A stretch of DNA of 64,000 nucleotides from Streptomyces mangrovi (GCF_900114215.1 NZ_FOSG01000005.1:124001-188000); one strand, 5' to 3'; counted from the first letter of the stretch, positions 18,067 through 27,191 are shown. A program made the numbers and translations. Notes: a model not told the origin generated them from the letters alone.

Positions 18067-19134
18067 ATGACGGACGGCACGGTCGCCGCGGCCGGCAAAG
18101 TCGCGGAGCAGAGGATGGCACCCAAGGTGGAGCAGAAGGTCACGATCACGGCGATCGCCCAGGAGGCGGGGGTCTCGGTCCCCACCGTCTCGCGGGTGGT
18201 CAACGGCCGCTCGGACGTCGCGCCCGCGACCCGGGCCAGGGTCGAGGAACTGCTGCGACAGTACGGCTACCGCCGCCGCACGGCCTCCTCCGGCGACCGG
18301 CCGGCCCTGATCGACCTGGTCTTCAACGACCTCGACAGCCCCTGGGCGGTGGAGATCATCCGCGGCGTGGAGGAGACCACGCACGAGGTCGGCTTCGGCA
18401 CGGTGGTCTCGGCTATCCACGACCGCGCGGGCTCGGCCCGGCAGTGGATGCGCAATCTGCGGGCCCGCGCCTCCGGTGGCGTGATCCTGGTGACCTCGGT
18501 CCTGGAACCGGTCCTCCACGAGGAGCTGCACCGCCTGGGCGTGCCGCTGGTGGTGGTGGACCCCTCCGGCTCCCCCGCCCTGGACGCGCCGACGGTGGGC
18601 GCCACCAACTGGGCCGGCGGCATGTCCGCCACCGAGCACCTGCTGGAGCTGGGCCACCGCCGCATCGGCTTCATCGCCGGGCCGCCCAGACTGCTGTGCA
18701 GCCGCGCCCGACTGGACGGCTACCGCGCCGCGCTGGAGGCCGCCGGCGTCGGAGTGGACGACCGGCTGATGGTGCCGGGCGACTTCTACCACGAGGCCGG
18801 CTTCACCGGCTGCAACCGGCTGATGGACCTGGACGAGCCGCCCACCGCCCTGTTCGCCGCCAGCGACCAGATGGCGCTGGGCGCGATCGAGGCGCTGCGG
18901 CGGCGCGGGATGCGGGTGCCGGAGGACGTCAGCATCGTCGGGTTCGACGACCTTCCGGAAGTCCGCTGGTCCGCTCCGCCGCTGACGACGGTGCGTCAGC
19001 CGCTGGTGGAGATGGGCAAGGTCGCGGCCCGCACCGTACTGCGCCAGGCCAGGGGCGAGGAGATCGACTCCCCGCGCGTGGAACTCGCCACTGAGCTGGT
19101 CATTCGCGCCAGCACGGCGCCGCTGCCCGGCTGA
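18067..19134 (+). CDS. bxlR: LacI-family regulator of xylan/xylo-oligosaccharide genes (BxlR-like)
   Basis: 355 residues. The LacI HTH is VTITAIAQEAGVSVPTVSRVVNGRSDVAPATRARVEELL (about 20-58), followed by a periplasmic-binding-like effector domain with DLVFNDLDSPWAVEIIRGVEE, GFIAGPP and VSIVGFDDLPEVRWSAPPLTTV. It is divergent from the xylanase gene and upstream of a bxlEFGA-type operon, the arrangement known for bxlR, so it very likely represses both until xylobiose binds. The start is unsettled: GGAGGAG at 18042 suits a TTG at 18055, GGGAG suits ATG 18067, and GTG 18040 is also in frame. Confidence 0.9.
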   Translation: MTDGTVAAAGKVAEQRMAPKVEQKVTITAIAQEAGVSVPTVSRVVNGRSDVAPATRARVEELLRQYGYRRRTASSGDRPALIDLVFNDLDSPWAVEIIRGVEETTHEVGFGTVVSAIHDRAGSARQWMRNLRARASGGVILVTSVLEPVLHEELHRLGVPLVVVDPSGSPALDAPTVGATNWAGGMSATEHLLELGHRRIGFIAGPPRLLCSRARLDGYRAALEAAGVGVDDRLMVPGDFYHEAGFTGCNRLMDLDEPPTALFAASDQMALGAIEALRRRGMRVPEDVSIVGFDDLPEVRWSAPPLTTVRQPLVEMGKVAARTVLRQARGEEIDSPRVELATELVIRASTAPLPG

Positions 19135-19214
19135 CGCGGGCAGCGGACCGGACAACTCCATATAACGGGCGCATCACGCTGCCGGGCCTCAGGTCCTCTT
19201 TTTTGTCAGACCTG

Positions 19215-19243
19215 TTGACACCGCTGGAGCGCGTACGTACTTT
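19215..19243 (+). promoter_or_regulatory. Promoter of the xylo-oligosaccharide operon
   Basis: TTGACA (19215-19220), a 17-bp spacer and TACTTT (19238-19243) form a near-consensus promoter. Predicted start point is about 19250, some 40 nt before the first start codon. Confidence 0.8.
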
Positions 19244-19256
19244 CCCACCACCACTA

Positions 19257-19270
19257 CCGATAATTTTCGG
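19257..19270. promoter_or_regulatory. Candidate BxlR operator in the importer leader
   Basis: CCGATAATTTTCGG is a 14-bp near-palindrome resembling CGAAA-N-TTTCG but with one extra central base. It sits at about +7 to +20, the same position as the xylanase candidate. Just after it, the perfect palindrome CCTTCCGGAAGG (19274-19285) contains the GGAAGG ribosome-binding site. Confidence 0.6.
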
Positions 19271-19291
19271 ATTCCTTCCGGAAGGTACGCG

Positions 19292-20629
19292 ATGCGAACA
19301 GCAGTGCAGGGTTCGGCCACGAGAGGCCGCAGGGGATTCGGGCGGCGCCACGCCGCCAAGCTGACGGCGGCGGTGCTGGCCGCCTCCGTGCTCACCGCCT
19401 GCGGCAGCGGCGGGCCGGGCGAGGAGAAGGCCGGCGGGACCCTGAAGGTGTGGGTCTACCAGGACGCCTCGACCAAGGTACAGCGCGAGGCGGTCGAGCG
19501 GTTCAACAAGACCTCCGACGTCAAGGCCGAGCTCGTCGAGGTGCCCGGCGAGGGCTACCAGGACAAGATGCGCAGTGCGATGGGCACGCCCAACGCACCG
19601 GACGTCTTCTTCAACTGGGGCGGCGGCAGCATCAGCAGCTTCGTCGAGAAGGACATGCTGGTCGACCTCACGTCCGAGATACAGAAGGACGACAAGCTCA
19701 AGGACGCTTTCCTGCCCTCGATCCTCAACGCGGGCAAGGTGAACGACAAGATCTACGGCGTCCCGATGCGGGGCATGCAGCCGGTGGTCCTCTTCTACAA
19801 CAAGGACGTCTTCGAGAAGGCCGGCGCCCAGCCGCCCGAGTCCTGGGACGACCTGCTGGAGCTGGTCGACACCTTCAAGAAGGAGGGCGTCACCCCCTTC
19901 GCGCTCGCCGGCACCGACGCCTGGACCGAGCTGATGTGGGTCGAGTACCTGCTGGACCGCACCGGCGGCGCCGAGGTCTTCCAGCGCATCCAGGACGGCG
20001 ACTCCTCGGCCTGGGGCGACCCGGCCGTGCTGAAGACCGCCGAGACCATCCGCGACCTGGTGGACCGCGGGGCGTTCGGCAAGAACTACGCCTCGGTCAA
20101 CTACACCGCCGACGGCGCCTCCACGCTCTTCGCCAAGGGCAAGGCCGCCATGCACCTGATGGGCAGCTGGGAGTACTCCAACCAGCAGGCCAACCAGAAG
20201 GAGTTCGCCGACAAGGGCCTGGGCTGGACCACCTTCCCCGCCCTCCCCGACGGTGAGGGCGACCCCAAGAACGTCGTGGGCAACCCCACCAACTTCTGGT
20301 CGGTCAACTCCAAGCTGAAGGGCGCCGAGCGCGAGGCGGCCCTGGAGTTCGTCAAGACCGCCGCCGAGGACTGGTACGCCGAGGCCCTGGTGGACAACGG
20401 AGACGTGCCCACCAACTCCGGTTCCGAGGACATGCTCACCGGGCACCCCGCCCCCGACTACGCCCTCTTCCAGTACGACCTGGTGCGCGACGCCCCGAAC
20501 TTCACCCTCTCCTGGGACCAGGCGCTGCCGGCGCAGCAGGCCTCGCCGATGCTCACCAACATCCAGAAGCTCTTCAACAAGCAGCTCAGCCCCGAAGAGT
20601 TCGTCGACGCCATGAAGGCCCTGAAGTGA
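19292..20629 (+). CDS. bxlE: Xylo-oligosaccharide ABC transporter substrate-binding lipoprotein
   Basis: 445 residues. The lipoprotein signal ends in VLTACGSGG, so Cys is lipidated and the protein is anchored outside the membrane. The rest is a cluster-1 sugar-binding fold: LKVWVYQDASTKVQREAVERFNKTSD, MQPVVLFYNKDVFEKAG, GKAAMHLMGSWEY and a C-terminal FNKQLSPEEFVDAM. GGAAGG lies 6 nt before the ATG. The gene context (LacI regulator, GH3 xylosidase, xylanase) indicates xylobiose or longer xylo-oligosaccharides as ligand. It overlaps the first permease by 4 bp. Confidence 0.93.
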   Translation: MRTAVQGSATRGRRGFGRRHAAKLTAAVLAASVLTACGSGGPGEEKAGGTLKVWVYQDASTKVQREAVERFNKTSDVKAELVEVPGEGYQDKMRSAMGTPNAPDVFFNWGGGSISSFVEKDMLVDLTSEIQKDDKLKDAFLPSILNAGKVNDKIYGVPMRGMQPVVLFYNKDVFEKAGAQPPESWDDLLELVDTFKKEGVTPFALAGTDAWTELMWVEYLLDRTGGAEVFQRIQDGDSSAWGDPAVLKTAETIRDLVDRGAFGKNYASVNYTADGASTLFAKGKAAMHLMGSWEYSNQQANQKEFADKGLGWTTFPALPDGEGDPKNVVGNPTNFWSVNSKLKGAEREAALEFVKTAAEDWYAEALVDNGDVPTNSGSEDMLTGHPAPDYALFQYDLVRDAPNFTLSWDQALPAQQASPMLTNIQKLFNKQLSPEEFVDAMKALK

Positions 20630-21531
20630 AGCAAGCACCAACCGCGTCGCCGCGCGTGGGCCGCCCGGGCATTGCCTGGGCGGTCCCCGGCGTGCTGTTC
20701 TTCGTCCTGTTCGCCGTCGGCCCGATGGTGCTGGTCGGCTACCTGTCCTTCACCGACTGGGACGGCCTCGGCGACTTCCCCTCGATCAGCGGCACGGGCA
20801 ACTGGGAACGGCTGTTCAACGACCCCACCATGCGGCAGGCCATCTGGCTGAGCGTCCTGCTCACCGGCGTGAGCTGGCTGATCCAGACGCCCGTCGCCCT
20901 GCTGCTGGGCGTGTGGTCGGCCGGCCGGCAGAAGAACCGGGCCGTCCTCAGCGCGATCTTCTTCCTTCCGCTGCTGGCCTCCTCGGTGGCGCTGGCGCTG
21001 CTGTGGAAGTCGCTGCTGGACCCCAACTTCGGCCTGATCTCCGACATCGGCCCGTGGCTGGGGATCGAGGACGGCAATCTGCTCGGCACCGGCGACGGCG
21101 CCTTCGCCGCCGTCGCCTTCGTCGCCGCCTGGCAGTTCATCCCGTTCCACACCCTGCTCTACCAGGGCGGCGCCCGGCAGATCCCCAAGTCCTTCTACGA
21201 GGCCGCCTCCATCGACGGGGCGAGCACCGTGCGGCAGTTCTTCTCCATCACCCTGCCGCAGCTGCGCAACACCATCATCACCTCCTCGGTGCTGATGGTC
21301 GTCGGCGCGCTGACCTTCTTCGACACCGTCCTCATCCTGACCGAGGGCGGGCCGGGAACGGACACCACGATCGTGCCCTACCTGATGTACGAGACCGGCT
21401 TCCAGGCGTACGACATGGGCTACGCCAGCGCCATCGCCACCACCTTGGTGATCGTCGCCACCGCCATCTCCCTGCTGATGGTCCGGGTGACCGGCTTCAG
21501 CAAGATGCGCAGCACCCGGGAGGGGATGTGA
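20626..21531 (+). CDS. bxlF: Xylo-oligosaccharide ABC transporter permease 1
   Basis: 301 residues, a MalF-type inner-membrane permease with six predicted segments (the first VPGVLFFVLFAVGPMVLVGYL). The EAA loop, which docks the ATPase, is EAASIDGASTVRQFFSITLPQLRN near residue 190. It starts at a GTG overlapping the lipoprotein stop (GTGA), so translation is coupled. No ATPase gene is in the operon; Streptomyces sugar importers of this class share the ATPase MsiK encoded elsewhere. Confidence 0.93.
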   Translation: MKQAPTASPRVGRPGIAWAVPGVLFFVLFAVGPMVLVGYLSFTDWDGLGDFPSISGTGNWERLFNDPTMRQAIWLSVLLTGVSWLIQTPVALLLGVWSAGRQKNRAVLSAIFFLPLLASSVALALLWKSLLDPNFGLISDIGPWLGIEDGNLLGTGDGAFAAVAFVAAWQFIPFHTLLYQGGARQIPKSFYEAASIDGASTVRQFFSITLPQLRNTIITSSVLMVVGALTFFDTVLILTEGGPGTDTTIVPYLMYETGFQAYDMGYASAIATTLVIVATAISLLMVRVTGFSKMRSTREGM

Positions 21532-22448
21532 AGACCGCCGTCCGGCCGGAACACCGGCCCTCCCCCGCCGCCGAACGGGCCGAAGCGCCCCAGAAGCGCA
21601 ACGACCGGGGCCTGCTCGGCAGGCTGCGCCGCCTCCGCAAGTGGAACATGCCCGCGGGCGTCGCCTCCGTTCTCTGGCTGGTCGTCGTCGGCCTGCCGCT
21701 GTACGTCCTGGTCCTCACCACGCTGCGGGACCGCGACTCCTACTTCGACGAGGGCGCGCTCAGCCTGCCGGGCGACCTCACGCTCGACAACTACCGCACG
21801 GTGCTGGAGAGCGACTTCCTCACCTACCTGCTCAACACCGCGGTCGTCACGGTCGCCACCGCGGCGATCGTCATCGTGCTCTCGGTGGGCATCGGCTACA
21901 CCGTGGTGCGCACCCTCAGCCGGACCTCGCAGCGGATCTTCCAGTTCTTCCTGCTGGGCCTGGCCATCCCCGCCCAGGCGGTGATCATCCCCATCTACCT
22001 GCTGATCACCGAGATGCGGCTGTACGACAGCCTGCTGGCGATCATCCTGCCCGTCTCGGCGTTCTGCCTGCCGGTGTGCGTGCTGATCCTGTCCTCCACG
22101 ATGCGCGACATCGAGGAGGAGATGTACGAGTCGATGGCCCTGGAGGGGGCGAGCCAGACCCGCGTCCTGTTCCAGCTCGTCGTGCCCCTGTCCCGGGGCG
22201 GGATCTCCACCGTCGGCGTCTACGCGGCGCTGCAGGCATGGAACAACTTCCTCTTCCCGCTGATCCTCACCCAGTCGCGCGAGAGCCGGGTCCTCACCCT
22301 CGGCCTCTACGACTACGTCGGCCAGTTCCGGGTGGACATCCCCGCGCTGCTCGCCGCGGTCGTGCTGTCGATCGTGCCGATCTTCGTCGTTTACCTCTTC
22401 GCGCGCCGTCAGCTCATCAACGGCCTCATGGGCGCCGGCGGGCGCTGA
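21528..22448 (+). CDS. bxlG: Xylo-oligosaccharide ABC transporter permease 2
   Basis: 306 residues, a MalG-type permease. A long cytoplasmic N terminus (about 35 residues, basic) precedes six membrane segments beginning GVASVLWLVVVGLPLYVLVL. The EAA loop is ESMALEGASQTRVLFQLVVPLSRGG. It starts at GTG inside the stop of the previous gene (ATGTGA) with GGGAGGGG upstream. The C terminus FARRQLINGLMGAGGR is the usual end of this family. It works as a heterodimer with the preceding permease. Confidence 0.93.
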   Translation: MKTAVRPEHRPSPAAERAEAPQKRNDRGLLGRLRRLRKWNMPAGVASVLWLVVVGLPLYVLVLTTLRDRDSYFDEGALSLPGDLTLDNYRTVLESDFLTYLLNTAVVTVATAAIVIVLSVGIGYTVVRTLSRTSQRIFQFFLLGLAIPAQAVIIPIYLLITEMRLYDSLLAIILPVSAFCLPVCVLILSSTMRDIEEEMYESMALEGASQTRVLFQLVVPLSRGGISTVGVYAALQAWNNFLFPLILTQSRESRVLTLGLYDYVGQFRVDIPALLAAVVLSIVPIFVVYLFARRQLINGLMGAGGR

Positions 22449-22495
22449 GTCCCACGGGGACGCGCGAGACACGCTGACGCCTGACAAGGAGCCTC

Positions 22496-24763
22496 ATGCA
22501 TCACCACCCCTGGCAGGACACCTCCCGACCCGTCGAGGAGCGCGCCGCCGATCTGCTGTCCCGGATGACCCTGGAGGAGAAGCTCGCACAGCTGTCCAGC
22601 GTCTGGCCGGGTTCCGAGTCCGACGGCGAGGACGTCGCCCCGCTCCAGCACGAGGTCTCCGAAACCGTCGACCTGGACGCCCTGCTGCCCCACGGCCTGG
22701 GCCAGCTCACCCGCCCCTTCGGCACCGCCCCCGTGGAGCCGGCCGAGGGCGCGCGGGCCCTGGCGGCCTTCCAGACGAAGGTCGCCGCGGCCAACCGCTT
22801 CGACATCCCCGCCCTCGCCCACGAGGAGTGCCTGACCGGCTTCACCGCCTGGCAGGCCACCGTCTTCCCCACCCCGCTGGCCTGGGGAGCCACCTTCGAC
22901 CCGGCACTGGTGCGCGAGATGGCCGCGGCCATCGGCGACTCCATGCGCTCGGTCGGCATCCACCAGGGGCTCTCGCCGGTCCTGGACGTGGTGCGCGACC
23001 CGCGCTGGGGCCGCACCGAGGAGTCCATCGGCGAGGACCCCTACCTGGTCGCGACGGTGGCCACCGCCTATGTGGCGGGGCTGGAGTCCACCGGCATCGT
23101 CTCCACCCTCAAGCACTTCGCGGGCTACTCCGCCTCCCGCGGCGCCCGCAACCACGGCCCCGTCTCGATCGGCCCGCGCGAGCTGGCCGACGTGATCCTG
23201 CCGCCGTTCGAGATGGCCCTGCGCGAGGGCGGGGCCCGCTCGGTCATGCACGCCTACAACGACCTCGACGGCGTCCCGGCCGCCGCCCACACCGAACTCC
23301 TCACCGATCTGCTGCGCGAGGAGTGGGGCTTTGACGGCACGGTGGTCTCCGACTACTTCGGCGTCTCCTTCCTGGAGATGGCCCACCGCGTCGCCGACTC
23401 CCCCGCCCGCGCCGCCGCCCTGGCGCTGGCCGCGGGCGTGGACGTGGAGCTGCCGGGCCTGCGCTGCTACGGCGAGCCGCTGCTGAAGGCGGTGCGCTCC
23501 GGCGAGGTGCCCGAGGAGCTGGTGGACCGCGCGGCGCTGCGGGTGCTGCGGCAGAAATGCGAGCTGGGCCTGCTCGACCCCGACTGGTCGGCCGCCCCGC
23601 CCGCCGCCTCGGCGGACACCGTGGACCTGGACCCGCCCGCGATGCGGGCGCTGGCCCGGCGCGTGGCCGAGGAGTCCGTCGTCCTGCTGGACAACTCCGG
23701 CGGCGCCCTCCCCCTGCACCCCACCGCCCGCATCGCCGTGGTCGGCCCGTACGCGCAGGAGCAGGCCGCCATGCTGGGCTGCTACACCTTCCCCCGGCAC
23801 GTGGGCGTCGAGCACCCCGAACTGCCCGTCGGCGTGGAGATACCCACGCTGCTGGACTCCCTGGGCGCCGAACTGCCCGGAGCGGTCCTGACCGACTCCC
23901 CCGCCGACGCCGACATCGTTATCGCGGCGCTCGGCGACCGCTCGGGCCTCTTCGGCCGCGGCACCTCCGGCGAGGGCTGCGACGCCGCCGACCTGACCCT
24001 CCCCGACGGCCAGGCGGCGTTCCTGGACGCCCTGCTGGAGAGCACCGACAAGCCCGTGGTGCTGGTGCTGCTCACCGGCCGCCCGTACGCGCTCGGCCGG
24101 TGGGAGGGCCGCCTGGCCGCCGTCGTGCAGGCGTTCTTCCCCGGCGAGGAGGGCGGACCGGCGGTCGCCGGGGTCCTCACCGGGCGGGTCAACCCCTCCG
24201 GCCGGCTCCCGGTCAGCGTGCCGCGCGGCACCGGCGGCCAGCCGTGGACCTACCTCGTGCCGCCACTGGGTCTCAAGGGCGACGCCAGCAACATCGACCC
24301 GACGCCGCTGTACCCCTTCGGGCACGGCCTGTCGTACACCTCCTTCGAGTGGGAGGCCGCGGGCGCGGGCGCCGACGCGCTGCCGACCGACGGCTCCGCC
24401 GAGGTCCGCGTCACCGTGCGCAACACCGGCGAGCGGGCCGGCACCGAGGTCGTCCAGCTCTATCTGCACGACCCCGTGGCGCGGGTGGCCCGGCCGGTCG
24501 TCCAGCTGGTCGGCTACACCCGGGTGACGCTGGAGCCGGGGCAGGCGGCCGAGGTCGTCTTCGACTTCCACGCCGACCTGGCCTCGTACACCGTGCGGCC
24601 CGGGCAGCGGATCGTCGAGCCCGGGACGGTGGAGCTGCGGCTGGCCGCCTCCAGCGCCGATACGCGCCACACCGTGCCGCTGACCCTGACCGGGCCGGAG
24701 CGCACCGTCGGCTTCGACCGCCGGATGACCTGCGGGGCGGAGGTCCGCGTCCTGCAGCCCTGA
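22496..24763 (+). CDS. bxlA: GH3 beta-xylosidase, cytoplasmic
   Basis: 755 residues without signal peptide. The GH3 N-domain has LAHEECLTGFTAWQATVFPTPLAWGATFD and KHFAGYSASRGARNHGP; the nucleophile is D286 in VVSDYFGVS. The alpha/beta sandwich domain spans about 385-560 (RIAVVGPYA, GRTSGEGCDAADL-like loop with GRGTSGEG) and a fibronectin-III-like domain ends the protein (VRVTVRNTGERAGTEVVQLYLHDP). It hydrolyses imported xylobiose to xylose. CAAGGAG lies upstream of the ATG, 47 bp after the permease, so it is the last gene of the operon. Specificity for xylose is inferred from context and similarity. Confidence 0.93.
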   Translation: MHHHPWQDTSRPVEERAADLLSRMTLEEKLAQLSSVWPGSESDGEDVAPLQHEVSETVDLDALLPHGLGQLTRPFGTAPVEPAEGARALAAFQTKVAAANRFDIPALAHEECLTGFTAWQATVFPTPLAWGATFDPALVREMAAAIGDSMRSVGIHQGLSPVLDVVRDPRWGRTEESIGEDPYLVATVATAYVAGLESTGIVSTLKHFAGYSASRGARNHGPVSIGPRELADVILPPFEMALREGGARSVMHAYNDLDGVPAAAHTELLTDLLREEWGFDGTVVSDYFGVSFLEMAHRVADSPARAAALALAAGVDVELPGLRCYGEPLLKAVRSGEVPEELVDRAALRVLRQKCELGLLDPDWSAAPPAASADTVDLDPPAMRALARRVAEESVVLLDNSGGALPLHPTARIAVVGPYAQEQAAMLGCYTFPRHVGVEHPELPVGVEIPTLLDSLGAELPGAVLTDSPADADIVIAALGDRSGLFGRGTSGEGCDAADLTLPDGQAAFLDALLESTDKPVVLVLLTGRPYALGRWEGRLAAVVQAFFPGEEGGPAVAGVLTGRVNPSGRLPVSVPRGTGGQPWTYLVPPLGLKGDASNIDPTPLYPFGHGLSYTSFEWEAAGAGADALPTDGSAEVRVTVRNTGERAGTEVVQLYLHDPVARVARPVVQLVGYTRVTLEPGQAAEVVFDFHADLASYTVRPGQRIVEPGTVELRLAASSADTRHTVPLTLTGPERTVGFDRRMTCGAEVRVLQP

Positions 24764-24946
24764 TCCGGCCTCTGAGCCGGGGCACTCGCTCCGGGGCCCT
24801 TCGAGCCGGCGCCCGCCCCGCCCCCCGGCGGGCGCCGCCCTCCTCGCCTCGGCCTCCCGTCCGGCCTACGCTGTGCCGCGCGAAGGAGACGATCGCGCCG
24901 TCACCGTGGGAGCGGACGGGCGCCGAGGCGAGGAGCTGTGACACCG

Positions 24947-25864
24947 ATGGGCTGGACGGTACGGGACATCCCCCGCCTGGACGAGCGCACGGCCGTGGTG
25001 ACCGGCGCCAACAGCGGTCTGGGCTACGTGACCGCGCGCGAACTGGCCCGGCACGGCGCTCGGGTGGTGCTCGCCTGCCGCGACCGGGAGCGCGGAGAGG
25101 AGTCCCTGGAGCGGCTGCGGGCCGAGGCGCCCGGGGCGGGCGCCGAGGTGCGGGTGCTGGACCTGGCCGATCTGGCCTCGGTGCGCGCCTTCGCCGAAGC
25201 GCTCCCCCTCGACCGGCTGGACCTGCTGGTCAACAACGCGGGGCTGATGGCGATCCCGTTCTCCAGGACCGCCGACGGCTTCGAGACCCAGTTCGGCGTG
25301 AACCACCTGGGCCACTTCGCGCTGACCGGACTGCTGCTGGAGCGGCTGCTGGCCGCCCCCGCCGCCCGGGTGGTCACCGTCTCCAGCCTGATGCACCTGA
25401 TGTCGGACGTCGATCCGCACGACCCGGCGAGCGGTGCGCGGTACAACCCGTGGACGGCCTACGCCCGTTCCAAGAGCGCGAACCTGCTGTTCACCCACGA
25501 ACTGGCCCGCCGCACCGTCGAGCACCGCCTGGTGGCCGCCGCCGCCCACCCCGGTTACTCGGCGACCGAGCTCCAGGGCAAGGGGCCGCGGCTGGCCGGC
25601 AACCGCACCATGGAGCGCGGGGCGCACCTGCTCAACCGGCTGGTCGCCTCCTCCCCGGAGCTGGGCGCGGCCCCCACCCTGTACGCCGCCACCGCCCCCG
25701 GCGTGCTCCCGGACTCCTTCACCGGCCCGCGTGTGCTGGGCGTGCGCGGCACGCCCGGTCCGTCGCCGCGCGCCCGCCGCACCCGCGACGACACCGCCTC
25801 CGCACGGCTGTGGGAGACCTCCGAACGGCTCACCGGCGTGCGCTACGACTTCCCCGCGCGCTGA
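24947..25864 (+). CDS. Short-chain dehydrogenase, retinol-dehydrogenase-like
   Basis: 305 residues. The nucleotide motif is VVTGANSGLGYVTAREL, then LACRDRERGEE, LDLADLASVRAF, LLVNNAGLMAIPF, VNHLGHFALTGLLL. Catalytic Ser is in VVTVSSLMHL and Tyr-Lys in TAYARSKSANLL. The ACRDxxxG pattern indicates NADP preference and the RDH-like subgroup; substrate unknown. The ATG at 24947 aligns with the family start (xxWTxxDIP) and lies 11 nt after GAGGAG; a GTG at 24938 is in frame but too close to that site. Confidence 0.9.
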   Translation: MGWTVRDIPRLDERTAVVTGANSGLGYVTARELARHGARVVLACRDRERGEESLERLRAEAPGAGAEVRVLDLADLASVRAFAEALPLDRLDLLVNNAGLMAIPFSRTADGFETQFGVNHLGHFALTGLLLERLLAAPAARVVTVSSLMHLMSDVDPHDPASGARYNPWTAYARSKSANLLFTHELARRTVEHRLVAAAAHPGYSATELQGKGPRLAGNRTMERGAHLLNRLVASSPELGAAPTLYAATAPGVLPDSFTGPRVLGVRGTPGPSPRARRTRDDTASARLWETSERLTGVRYDFPAR

Positions 25865-25923
25865 GCCACGCGTCCGGTGCGGCGACCGGTGTTGGGGCAA
25901 CCGGCCGCCCCGCGCGACCGCTT

Positions 25924-25945
25924 GTTCATGCCCTGTCAAATCGGG
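25924..25945. promoter_or_regulatory. Possible PHO box ahead of the DUF839 gene
   Basis: Two adjacent 11-nt units, GTTCATGCCCT (25924-25934) and GTCAAATCGGG (25935-25945), resemble the PhoP direct-repeat units of Streptomyces (GTTCACC-N4). The first is good, the second weak. It lies 73 bp before the gene. Confidence 0.4.
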
Positions 25946-26018
25946 CTCCCTACCGTTCCACGTCGTTCGACCCCGCGCCCGACCGGCCGCGGGGCCAGAC
26001 GACTTCGGTGGAGTGACC

Positions 26019-27176
26019 ATGGAACGTCGTAACTTCCTGCGCGGAGCCGTACTCACCGGATCGGTGGCCGCCTTCGGCGGCTCCCTGTGGCGCGGTGCCT
26101 CCCACGCCGCGCCCGCCCAGCCGGGCGCCGGCCCCTACGGGGCCCTGCAGTCGGCCGACGCCAACGGCATCCGGCTGCCCCGGGGCTTCACCAGCCGGGT
26201 GATCGCCCGCTCCGGGCGGAGGGTGCCCGGCACCTCCTACACCTGGCACAACGCCCCCGACGGCGGTGCCTGCTACGCGGACGGCGGGGGCTGGATCTAC
26301 GTCTCCAACTCCGAGATCACCCCCGGCGGCGGCGCGAGCGCCGTGCGCTTCGACTCCTCCGGGAACATCACCGGCGCCCACCGCATCCTGTCGGGCACCC
26401 GGCAGAACTGCGCGGGCGGCAAGACCCCGTGGAACACCTGGCTGTCGTGCGAGGAGGTCGACCGGGGCTACGTCTTCGAGACCGACCCGTGGGGCGTGAA
26501 GCCCGCCGTGCGCCGCGACCCCATGGGCCGCTTCAAGCACGAGGCCGCCGCCGCCGACCCGGTGCGCAAGGTGATCTACCTGACCGAGGACGTATCCGAC
26601 GGCTGCCTGTACCGCTTCCGCCCCACCACCTGGGGCGACCTGTCCTCGGGGACGCTGGAGGTGATGACGGGCGGCTCCGGCACCTCCGGCTCCATCGGCT
26701 GGGCCCGCGTCCCCGACCCGTCGGCCGCCTCCACCGCCACCCGCCACCAGGTCTCGGCCGCCAAGCACTTCAACGGCGGCGAGGGCTGCCACTACGCCGA
26801 CGGCACCTGCTGGTTCACCACCAAGGGCGACGGCCGGGTGTGGCGGCTCGACGCGGCGAGCGACACGATCGAGCTGGTCTACGACGACTCCCTGGTCTCC
26901 GGCACCGCCCCGCTGACGGGCGTGGACAACGTCACCGCCGCCTCCTCCGGCGACCTCTTCGTCGCCGAGGACGGCGGCAACATGGAGATCTGCGTGATCA
27001 CCCCGGACGACGTGGTCGCGCCGTTCCTGCGGATCGGCGGCCAGTCCTCCTCGGAGATCACCGGCCCGGCCTTCTCCCCCGACGGCTCCCGGCTGTACTT
27101 CTCCAGCCAGCGCGGCACCAGCGGCAGCAGTTCGGGCGGCATCACCTACGAGGTGCGCGGCCCGTTCCGCTCCTGA
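26019..27176 (+). CDS. Tat-exported DUF839 (PhoX-family-like) protein
   Basis: 385 residues. The N terminus MERRNFLRGAVLTGSVAAFGGS has a twin-arginine motif (RRNFLR) and hydrophobic run, so export is by Tat, fitting a protein that folds with metal in the cytoplasm. The body is a DUF839 beta-propeller: DGGACYADGGGWIYVSNSE, WNTWLSCEEV, HEAAAADPVRKVIYLTEDVSDGCLYRF, FNGGEGCHYADGTCWFTTKGDGRVWRLD and NVTAASSGDLFVAEDGGNMEI. PhoX enzymes are Ca/Fe alkaline phosphatases; this shorter form (PhoX is longer) may be a phosphatase or phytase-like enzyme. The possible PHO box upstream agrees. Confidence 0.85.
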   Translation: MERRNFLRGAVLTGSVAAFGGSLWRGASHAAPAQPGAGPYGALQSADANGIRLPRGFTSRVIARSGRRVPGTSYTWHNAPDGGACYADGGGWIYVSNSEITPGGGASAVRFDSSGNITGAHRILSGTRQNCAGGKTPWNTWLSCEEVDRGYVFETDPWGVKPAVRRDPMGRFKHEAAAADPVRKVIYLTEDVSDGCLYRFRPTTWGDLSSGTLEVMTGGSGTSGSIGWARVPDPSAASTATRHQVSAAKHFNGGEGCHYADGTCWFTTKGDGRVWRLDAASDTIELVYDDSLVSGTAPLTGVDNVTAASSGDLFVAEDGGNMEICVITPDDVVAPFLRIGGQSSSEITGPAFSPDGSRLYFSSQRGTSGSSSGGITYEVRGPFRS

Positions 27177-27191
27177 GAGCGGGCGCGGGTG

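Noticed and set aside
18951..18970. TTCCGGAA copy inside the LacI-type gene as a third operator
   Set aside because: It falls in a conserved coding segment (FDDLPEVRW), so the match is explained by codon use.
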